Origin: Acidimicrobiia bacterium
GTDB taxonomy: Bacteria; Actinomycetota; Acidimicrobiia; Spongiisociales; ZC4RG35
Reading direction: 5' to 3'
Assembly (NCBI GenBank): GCA_017577575.1
Contig: PKRG01000036.1
Span: 1-11,225 of the forward strand
Length of the DNA: 11,225 nt
In this document: piece after piece, positions 6,733 to 11,225 of the stretch
Layout of the letters: the number at the start of each line of letters is the position of its first letter
Position numbering within the stretch: position 1 is the stretch's first letter
The notes under the pieces: model-generated
What the model was told of the DNA's origin: nothing
What the model saw: the letters and a program-made list of their open reading frames with translations, nothing else
Databases searched by the model: none
Program-made: the position numbers and the translations under genes

Positions 6733-8009
6733 TGCAGGGCCCCCGAGACGAGTCGTGCCGTTCTCGCTGCGAGCGGTCGATCGGGATCGACCGGTTCGCC
6801 CACGAAGATCGACAGCGGGGTGTCCGGTTCCAGCCACTCGAGCGAGTCGACGCCGAATGCCGCCTGGGCTCGGGTGGAGAGATCGTCGACGGACAGGTCG
6901 GTGTCTTCCAGCTCTCGGAGGGCGGATCTGCGGAACATCATCGAGAGAGCGTTGGGAGAGAGCAGGCGGGCCGAACGCACGTCCGGCCATCGCGGCAGGA
7001 GGTCGGGTCCGATCTCGAGGACGTGAGTCCCCACGGCGATCGACGACGGGACGGAGCCGAGTCGGGTCGCCATGAGCTCGATGCGCTGGGGATGGGACCA
7101 CTCGTCGGCTCGGTGGATCAGGACATAGTCGCCGGATGCATCCCTCAACCCGTCGGCGCTCGAGGTCATACGAAATCCGTCGACTCGGCTGGTCCAACGG
7201 GAGAGGGACTCCTGAATGAGAGACTCCTCGGCGTCGCCAGTCACGATGACCTCCAGCTCCGGCCACGACTGTGCGGCGAGGCTGCGCAACGTCATGTCGA
7301 GCGAGCGCGTGGCGGAGTCCGCTATCACGACCACGCTCACCCGGGGCACATTCCCCCTCGGCTCGTACCTGGGGGTGGCGCCCACGACATTCGACAGATC
7401 TGCGGGCGCCGATACATCCGCCCTGCGCAACAGTGCGTACCCGTCACGGAGGTAGACGCGGTTGAGAGCCTCGATGAATGCTCCCGAACCGTGGCCGACG
7501 GGCACTTCGATGTGGGTCTTCGCGGATCCCACGCGCACCAACGTGCTGGCATCCGCCGAGCGACGATGGACGAGAGGAGCCAGCCAAGCCAAGGCGGCCT
7601 GTGGTCGTCCCGTTCTCAGCGAGCAGTCGGCGGCAACCGAAGCCACCTCCCGTTCCAGCGACCCGAAGGTCGGATCCCCGGATTCGAGGAGCGCCAGGGC
7701 CGTTTGGTAATCACCCCGTACGGCATGCCACCGGGACAACACGAGGCGTGCGCGGAGGCGATCCATCTGCCCCGCGTCGGCGCTCTCTGCCAGGGCTGCT
7801 AGCTCATTCCGGGCGTCGGAGTCGTCGCTGTCCCAGAGGGCGTGCTCGAGGCTTTCGATGTCGACGGAGGAGATCGATGGAGACGCAGGCGAAAGAGCCG
7901 GACGGGACGAAGTCGCCTGGCTCCTCCCGCGGCGAGCTCGCCTGATGTATTCAACGACCGACGGGGGGAGCAGTCGCTTAGCGAGGCGCTTTGCAGCGTG
8001 AATCGTCAC
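6729..8009 (-). CDS. TPR-like protein with degenerate GT2-type glycosyltransferase domain
   Basis: This is a 426-residue first gene of the minus-strand operon. It has a basic N-terminus (AAKRLAKRLLPPSVVEYIRRARRGR), then a helical region at about 50-160 with TPR-like pairs (GDYQTALALLESG, GRPQAALAWLAPL). A GT2-like domain follows at about 222-402, starting VPRVSVVVIADS. It clearly resembles the C-terminal domain of the next gene: HRADEWSHPQRIELMATRLG here against ADADDWSHPDRLSYQVERLN there, and LSMMFRRSAL against MTLMFRRDVV. The catalytic positions are altered: the VDDAS strand end is VTGDAE, the N.G....RN.A segment is shortened, and DADD becomes RADE. It is therefore probably a pseudo-glycosyltransferase with a scaffold or regulatory role, although an unusual active enzyme is possible. 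The GTG at 8009 is chosen for its ribosome binding site; a GTG at 8075 is also in frame. Confidence 0.75.
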   Translation of the reverse strand: MTIHAAKRLAKRLLPPSVVEYIRRARRGRSQATSSRPALSPASPSISSVDIESLEHALWDSDDSDARNELAALAESADAGQMDRLRARLVLSRWHAVRGDYQTALALLESGDPTFGSLEREVASVAADCSLRTGRPQAALAWLAPLVHRRSADASTLVRVGSAKTHIEVPVGHGSGAFIEALNRVYLRDGYALLRRADVSAPADLSNVVGATPRYEPRGNVPRVSVVVIADSATRSLDMTLRSLAAQSWPELEVIVTGDAEESLIQESLSRWTSRVDGFRMTSSADGLRDASGDYVLIHRADEWSHPQRIELMATRLGSVPSSIAVGTHVLEIGPDLLPRWPDVRSARLLSPNALSMMFRRSALRELEDTDLSVDDLSTRAQAAFGVDSLEWLEPDTPLSIFVGEPVDPDRPLAARTARLVSGALQ

Positions 8010-8015
8010 ACCGAA

Positions 8016-8022
8016 TCTCCCC
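8016..8022 (-). promoter_or_regulatory. Ribosome binding site fixing the GTG start at 8009
   Basis: The minus strand reads GGGGAGA, followed by a 6-nt spacer (TTCGGT) and GTG. This is the strongest Shine-Dalgarno match near any start in the window. It favours GTG 8009 over the in-frame GTG at 8075, which has no comparable site. Confidence 0.6.
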
Positions 8023-8108
8023 AGGTGAGATTGACCACTCGGAGCGAGGTTAACGACATGCCTGTTCTTCGCCACGTCGGCGTCGGGCGGCCGGACGGCG
8101 GGCTCGGG

Positions 8109-8139
8109 TTGACAAGCGGCGGGAGGCGAGGACTAAGGT
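8109..8139 (+). promoter_or_regulatory. Predicted sigma70-type promoter of the peptidase gene
   Basis: There is a perfect -35 TTGACA at 8109-8114 and a -10-like TAAGGT at 8134-8139. The 19-nt spacer is longer than the ideal 17. Transcription would start near 8146, giving a leader of roughly 24 nt with no recognisable Shine-Dalgarno sequence before the ATG at 8170. Confidence 0.5.
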
Positions 8140-8153
8140 CGCTCGGGTCCTCG
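8127..8153. repeat. 7-bp inverted repeat spanning the -10/start region (possible operator)
   Basis: The arms CGAGGAC (8127-8133) and GTCCTCG (8147-8153) are perfect reverse complements separated by 13 bp, and they bracket the predicted -10 box and start site. The left arm lies upstream of the expected transcript start, so a protein-binding operator is more likely than an RNA hairpin. A chance occurrence in GC-rich DNA cannot be excluded. Confidence 0.4.
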
Positions 8154-8169
8154 ACCGATCCAGATCCCC

Positions 8170-9351
8170 ATGCCGAGACTCTCACTGCGGTTCGTGCTCG
8201 CCACGACCGCCATCATCTTCCTAGCGCTGACCGCCCAAGCCCAGGAGAGCAACGAACAGTCGACCTACGACCTCGTGTTCCCCGTGGCGGGCAAGTATTG
8301 GGGCGACTTCAACAACTTCGGCCAATGCCGGGACGGATGCAGCCGGCGCCACGAAGGCGTCGACATCATGGCCGACAAGATGACCCCGGTGGTGGCCGCA
8401 GCCGACGGGATCGTGACCACGGTGCGGGGCTTCAACACCGACGGCACACCGATCCCCGGTGGGCACCAGTGGCTGGTCATCGAACATGGCGGCTGGCAGA
8501 CCCGCTATCTGCACCTCAACAACGACACGCCGGGGACCGACGATGGCCTCGGCAAGGGGATCGTCGACGCGATCGTGTCGGCGTGGATCGCCTCCGGTGC
8601 CAAGCAATGGGGCGGTGTGGCCTACCCGGTCAAAGCGGGCGATGTGATCGGCTATGTCGGCGATTCCGGCAATGCCGAGGACGCCGGATCACACCTCCAC
8701 TTCGAGTTGCGCGTCGGCGAAGGCTCCGGAGCGGTGGCGATAGATCCCTATCCGTACCTGACCTCCGGCAACTTCACCCTCACCAATACCAAGACCTGGA
8801 ACGGGCACTTCTCCGACGACGACGGAAACATCCACGAGGCGAGCATCGACGAGCTCGCCGACCGGGGAATCACGAGGGGCTGCAATCCTCCCGAGAACAC
8901 GAGGTACTGCCCGACTCATCACATGACCCGTGGTCAGGTGGCGGCTTTCATCGTCCGGACACTCAAACTCCCGGCAGCTTCGACCGACTACTTCTCCGAC
9001 GACGACGGGTCGGTCTTCAACGGCGACATAAACGCCTTGATGGAAGCGGGTATCGGATTCGGCTGCACCGACACCGCCTTCTGCCCCGATCGGCCCTTGC
9101 GCCGGGACGAGATGGCGCAGATGCTCGTGAACGCCTTCTCGGGAGACGACCCCGACCGCTATGCGAATCCAGACGGGACCGACTTCTTCTCCGACGACGA
9201 CGGCAACCGGTTCGAGGAAGCGATCAACCGCCTCATGGCGGCCGACGTCACCCGCGGCTGCAACCCGCCGGCCAACGACCAGTACTGTCCCGACCGGCCG
9301 CTGAACCGGGCGGAGATGGCGTCGTTCTTCCTCAGGGCGCTGCGGAACTGA
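8170..9351 (+). CDS. Secreted M23-family peptidase with three SLH-like repeats
   Basis: This is a 393-residue exported protein. The signal peptide is residues 1-24 (hydrophobic LRFVLATTAIIFLALTAQA, probable cleavage AQA|QES). The M23 (LytM-like) zinc endopeptidase domain is at about 35-200 with the expected ligands and catalytic histidines: HEGVD (H61, D65), YLHL (H115) and SHLHFEL (H175, H177). Such enzymes cleave peptide cross-links of peptidoglycan. C53 and C57 lie just before H61. The rest (about 213-391) is three SLH-like repeats, each with FSDDDG, a short helix, a Cys pair (238/247, 299/305, 364/373) and a second helix (MA.F..RA). SLH modules usually anchor proteins to cell-wall polymers. 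The start is supported by the signal peptide and the upstream promoter. It is transcribed away from the glycosyltransferase operon and toward another glycosyltransferase, so a role at the same cell surface is plausible. Confidence 0.88.
   Translation: MPRLSLRFVLATTAIIFLALTAQAQESNEQSTYDLVFPVAGKYWGDFNNFGQCRDGCSRRHEGVDIMADKMTPVVAAADGIVTTVRGFNTDGTPIPGGHQWLVIEHGGWQTRYLHLNNDTPGTDDGLGKGIVDAIVSAWIASGAKQWGGVAYPVKAGDVIGYVGDSGNAEDAGSHLHFELRVGEGSGAVAIDPYPYLTSGNFTLTNTKTWNGHFSDDDGNIHEASIDELADRGITRGCNPPENTRYCPTHHMTRGQVAAFIVRTLKLPAASTDYFSDDDGSVFNGDINALMEAGIGFGCTDTAFCPDRPLRRDEMAQMLVNAFSGDDPDRYANPDGTDFFSDDDGNRFEEAINRLMAADVTRGCNPPANDQYCPDRPLNRAEMASFFLRALRN
8806..9348 (+). repeat. Three tandem SLH-like coding repeats
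   Basis: Three imperfect units begin at about 8806, 8989 and 9181. An identical 18-bp core, CTTCTCCGACGACGACGG, occurs at 8808-8825, 8991-9008 and 9186-9203, spaced 183 and 195 bp apart (61 and 65 codons). Units 1 and 3 are closest at protein level (TRGCNPPEN..YCP and TRGCNPPAN..YCP). Unit 2 has a shorter Cys loop (GCTDTAFCP). The identical DNA core suggests duplication within the gene, or strong constraint on the acidic motif. Confidence 0.8.
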
Positions 9352-9357
9352 GCTCCG

Positions 9358-9385
9358 TTTCGCTGGCCGAGCCTCTTCCTACACT
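9358..9385 (+). promoter_or_regulatory. Possible promoter for the third glycosyltransferase gene
   Basis: TTTCGC (9358-9363) and TACACT (9380-9385) are separated by 16 bp in the 70-bp gap after the peptidase stop. The -10 box is good and the -35 box is poor. The predicted transcription start lies at about 9391-9394. Read-through from the peptidase promoter would also serve this gene, as no terminator hairpin was seen in the gap. Confidence 0.3.
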
Positions 9386-9393
9386 GCCTGGCG

Positions 9394-9429
9394 ATGGTTT
9401 CCCCTCTGGACCCGGGCTGCCGTGGATGA
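9394..9429 (+). other. Possible 11-codon leader ORF overlapping the next start
   Basis: An ATG at 9394 opens a frame of 11 codons (MVSPLDPGCRG) ending in TGA at 9427-9429, just past the GTG start (9422) of the glycosyltransferase gene. It lies where transcription from the possible promoter would begin, so it could be read leaderlessly and couple translation to the downstream gene. A frame this short can easily arise by chance. Confidence 0.2.
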
Positions 9430-10792
9430 CGCCGAACGCCGCCGCCTGATCGAGCTCGTCAACGACGAGCGAGCGCGCCGGGCCTACGCAGAGAAGGAAC
9501 TCGCTGGGCAACGAGCGGAAACCGCCAAGTGGCGGCGACGCGCCCGCAGGGCCGAAGCGGCGGCTCGCTTCTCGATCCGGTTACCTGTCCGCGAGCCGAA
9601 GGTGACGGTGGCGCCGCCGCCGGAGAGCCGACCCCGTCCGGTCTTCCCGGCGGTACGAGCGGGGGTCTCGGGGGCGCCGGATTGGCTCTCCTCCGCCGTC
9701 GACACCGTCCCACTGGACGGGATCGATGAGGCGACCCTCACCGGGTTGGACGTGGTCGTGGTGGGAGGCGAGGCGGTGCCGCCCAGCCTGGTGGAGTGGC
9801 TGCGATGGCCCACCCGCCAGCCGCTCATCGCCTTCTCGCCGTCGGGGAGACTCGCCGAAGAGCTGAGGAACCACCGGGCCGACCTCGTGGTCGGAGCCGA
9901 CTCGGTGCCGGCGGTTCATCGGCTCGAGGAGCTCGAACCCGTGGAGCTGAGCGAGCCGGATGGATCTGTCGACGCCGAGTTCGTGTTGGCGCGCATCACC
10001 GGTGCCCGTGGCCGCACGGTTCGCGACGTCGCCGCCACGATGCTCGAGGCCGCCGGGATCGACCCTCCGTGCCGGCATCTCGGGGTGACTGCCATCGCGA
10101 TGACGAAGCGACCCGATCGAATCGGGCCGGTGCTGGAAACGCTCCGCCGCATGGACATCGTCGGTTTCCGCGCGTTCGTCGCGACACACGGTTTCGGGGT
10201 CTCGGACGAACATCGTCGAGTCGGCGAGGAGGCTCTGGGCGATCGCGTCCGGTTCTTCGAGATGCCCGAAGCGTGGCCGCTCGGCCGGTGCCTCAACGCG
10301 CTGGTCGAAGAGACCACCACCGAGGCGTGGGCCAAGATCGACGACGACGACTACTACGGCCCTCTCTACATGGAAGAGGCGATGCTCGAGTTGGAGCGAA
10401 CCGGTGCGGCCATGGTCGGCAAGCTCACCTACCACCTCTACGATGCCGCCCTCGACCGGACCTATCTCCTCCAATCCGGCAACGAGTACCGATTCACCCG
10501 ATACGTCCCCGGTGCCACGTTCGTGGCCCGGCGCCACACTTGGGAGGAGGTGCGGTTCCCGCACAGGAGAGCGCGGGTCGACTCCATATTCATGCGTGGC
10601 GTGAGCGGGCTGGGCATGCCGGTGTACTCCACTTCCCGCTTCGAATTCGCCGTCGGACGGTCCGGGGAAGAACACACCTGGCACGTCGATGAGGCCCACT
10701 ACGCCGCCAAAGGCAGAGCCGTCGGCGACGGGTTCGCGGCCGCGGACATCTTCCTCTCGCCGGAAGGCCGCGGCCCGGCGGCCGAGGCCTGA
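9422..10792 (+). CDS. Glycosyltransferase (GT-A-like) with N-terminal coiled coil
   Basis: This is a 456-residue protein, probably cytoplasmic. Residues 1-50 form a highly charged helix (RRRLIELVNDERARRAYAEK onward), likely a coiled coil. A Pro-rich linker (about 54-75) leads to an alpha/beta region at about 85-215 (LTGLDVVVVGGEAVPPSLVE). Residues about 219-440 form a GT-A-like domain: VTAIAMTKRPDRIGPVLETL, then RFFEMPEAWPLGRCLNALVE, and KIDDDDYYGPLYMEE with four Asp at 307-310 as the likely metal/donor site. PGATFVARRHTWEEV probably lies near the acceptor side. This resembles poorly described bacterial transferases more than classic GT2. GTG 9422 is the only in-frame start candidate after the peptidase stop, and its Shine-Dalgarno is weak. 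A membrane-protein gene follows 7 nt after the stop. The sugar is unknown. Confidence 0.75.
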   Translation: MDDAERRRLIELVNDERARRAYAEKELAGQRAETAKWRRRARRAEAAARFSIRLPVREPKVTVAPPPESRPRPVFPAVRAGVSGAPDWLSSAVDTVPLDGIDEATLTGLDVVVVGGEAVPPSLVEWLRWPTRQPLIAFSPSGRLAEELRNHRADLVVGADSVPAVHRLEELEPVELSEPDGSVDAEFVLARITGARGRTVRDVAATMLEAAGIDPPCRHLGVTAIAMTKRPDRIGPVLETLRRMDIVGFRAFVATHGFGVSDEHRRVGEEALGDRVRFFEMPEAWPLGRCLNALVEETTTEAWAKIDDDDYYGPLYMEEAMLELERTGAAMVGKLTYHLYDAALDRTYLLQSGNEYRFTRYVPGATFVARRHTWEEVRFPHRRARVDSIFMRGVSGLGMPVYSTSRFEFAVGRSGEEHTWHVDEAHYAAKGRAVGDGFAAADIFLSPEGRGPAAEA

Positions 10793-10799
10793 CCCGCCG

Positions 10800-11225
10800 A
10801 TGAGAAGATCCGGCCTGGAGTCGTTCGTGGCTGGGGCGGCGTTCGCGGCGGTCGCAACCGTCACCGTCTACGCCACCGCCGCGGCTTTCGGGTTGTCTCC
10901 CCGGCCGGCACTCTACGTGTTGGGCGCCGGCGTGGTGGCGGCTGCTGTGGCGGGTGTCACGTCCCGGTCACGGCCAGAAGCCCTTCCCTTCCGCGTCGGG
11001 GCGATCGCGGCCGGAACTGCGGCACTCCTCCTCGAGGTGGCGAGCGGCGGGCGTTTCGGAGCTCTGGCCGTGACGGCGGCAGCGGCATCGATCGCCGTGG
11101 CGGTCGTCGGGCCGGCCCTCGGTCGGCTCGTCGACACCCCCGTCCCGAAATGGCTCGCCGTGGTCGGCCTCGCCGCTGTTGCGCTCGTCCTGGCGCGCGT
11201 CGTGATCGGCGGGGGAGAGTTGGGC
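10800..11225 (+). CDS. Multi-pass membrane protein, N-terminal part (cut by window end)
   Basis: An open frame begins at ATG 10800, 7 nt after the glycosyltransferase stop, and runs to the window edge for 142 codons without a stop. It is very rich in Ala, Val and Leu, with about five hydrophobic segments (about 9-31, 37-53, 65-81, 86-106 and 118-136) broken by short basic or Pro-containing loops (SRSRPEALPF, VDTPVPKW). The positive N-terminus (MRRSG) suggests it starts in the cytoplasm. I do not recognise the family from this fragment. A polysaccharide polymerase/ligase, a lipid-sugar membrane transferase or a transporter would all fit the context, but none is shown by motif. The short spacing suggests co-transcription with the glycosyltransferase. 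Confidence 0.7.
   Translation, partial: MRRSGLESFVAGAAFAAVATVTVYATAAAFGLSPRPALYVLGAGVVAAAVAGVTSRSRPEALPFRVGAIAAGTAALLLEVASGGRFGALAVTAAAASIAVAVVGPALGRLVDTPVPKWLAVVGLAAVALVLARVVIGGGELG

Larger units (their letters stand above)
8010..8169. other. Divergent intergenic region between glycosyltransferase operon and peptidase gene
   Basis: This 160-bp region separates two divergent genes and is the only sizeable gap in the window. It holds the rightward promoter and inverted repeat listed separately, the leftward ribosome binding site, and a GTTAAC palindrome at 8049-8054 of unknown meaning. I could not identify a convincing leftward -35/-10 pair. Confidence 0.7.

Noticed and set aside
6733..7266. 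178-codon N-terminal extension of the bifunctional glycosyltransferase
   Set aside because: The extra sequence is Arg/Pro/His-rich shadow of the upstream gene. GTG 6732 overlaps that gene's stop and directly precedes the first domain.
7023..7802. 259-codon plus-strand open frame opposite the degenerate GT2 gene
   Set aside because: No domain is recognisable. The minus frame aligns with the neighbouring GT2 domain and has a good ribosome binding site.
6729..8009. Idea that the degenerate GT2 gene is a decayed pseudogene
   Set aside because: The frame is intact over 426 codons with a strong ribosome binding site and a 4-nt coupling to the next gene. Only catalytic residues are altered, which fits a maintained pseudo-enzyme better.
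8127..8153. Rho-independent terminator or RNA hairpin at the CGAGGAC/GTCCTCG repeat
   Set aside because: There is no T-run, and the left arm lies upstream of the predicted transcript start, so it would not be in the rightward RNA.
7842..9449. 535-codon plus-strand open frame across the peptidase gene
   Set aside because: It is Arg/Pro-rich and out of frame with the peptidase, which has a signal peptide, all M23 catalytic residues and repeats. It is a GC-rich shadow frame.
9581..10864. 427-codon minus-strand open frame opposite the third glycosyltransferase gene
   Set aside because: It has no recognisable domain, and its composition is that of an antisense shadow. The plus frame has clear glycosyltransferase motifs.

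Overview
The window is GC-rich, high-density bacterial DNA with several GTG starts, genes coupled by ATGA/GTGA overlaps, weak or absent Shine-Dalgarno sequences, and a secreted M23 peptidase carrying Cys-containing SLH-like 'FSDDDG' repeats. Together these suggest an actinomycetote, perhaps of the Acidimicrobiia type. This is inference from style and domain content; no rRNA or other marker gene is present. The content is a cell-surface glycan locus. No tRNA, rRNA, CRISPR array or mobile element was seen.

Layout. (1) Positions 1-4289, plus strand: the 3' part of an ABC-2 polysaccharide export permease (Wzm/TagG type), its ATPase (Wzt/TagH type, short form), a large fusion of a GT-B-like glycosyltransferase with an FkbM methyltransferase, and a small two-helix membrane protein with a coiled-coil tail. 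The first three genes are linked by 4-nt start/stop overlaps, so they are very likely one operon. (2) Positions 4282-8009, minus strand: two genes also linked by a GTGA overlap. The promoter-proximal gene has a helical (TPR-like) region and a GT2-like domain whose catalytic motifs are degraded. The distal gene is an 816-residue protein with two intact GT-A domains separated by a helical linker. The minus operon converges on the plus operon, and the two share an 8-bp palindrome that contains both stop codons. (3) Positions 8010-8169: a divergent intergenic region with a recognisable promoter and an inverted repeat for the rightward gene. (4) Positions 8170-11225, plus strand: a secreted M23 peptidase with three SLH-like repeats, a third glycosyltransferase with an N-terminal coiled coil and a DDDD motif, and the first 142 codons of a multi-pass membrane protein cut by the window end.

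How the genes may work together (inference): the cytoplasmic glycosyltransferases assemble a lipid-linked glycan, the FkbM domain may O-methylate it, and the Wzm/Wzt pair exports it. The secreted peptidase could remodel peptidoglycan and be held at the surface by its SLH-like repeats, possibly by binding the glycan made here. The most unusual items are the GT-FkbM fusion, the apparently catalytically dead GT2 paralogue beside an intact one, and the Cys-paired SLH-like repeats on the peptidase.
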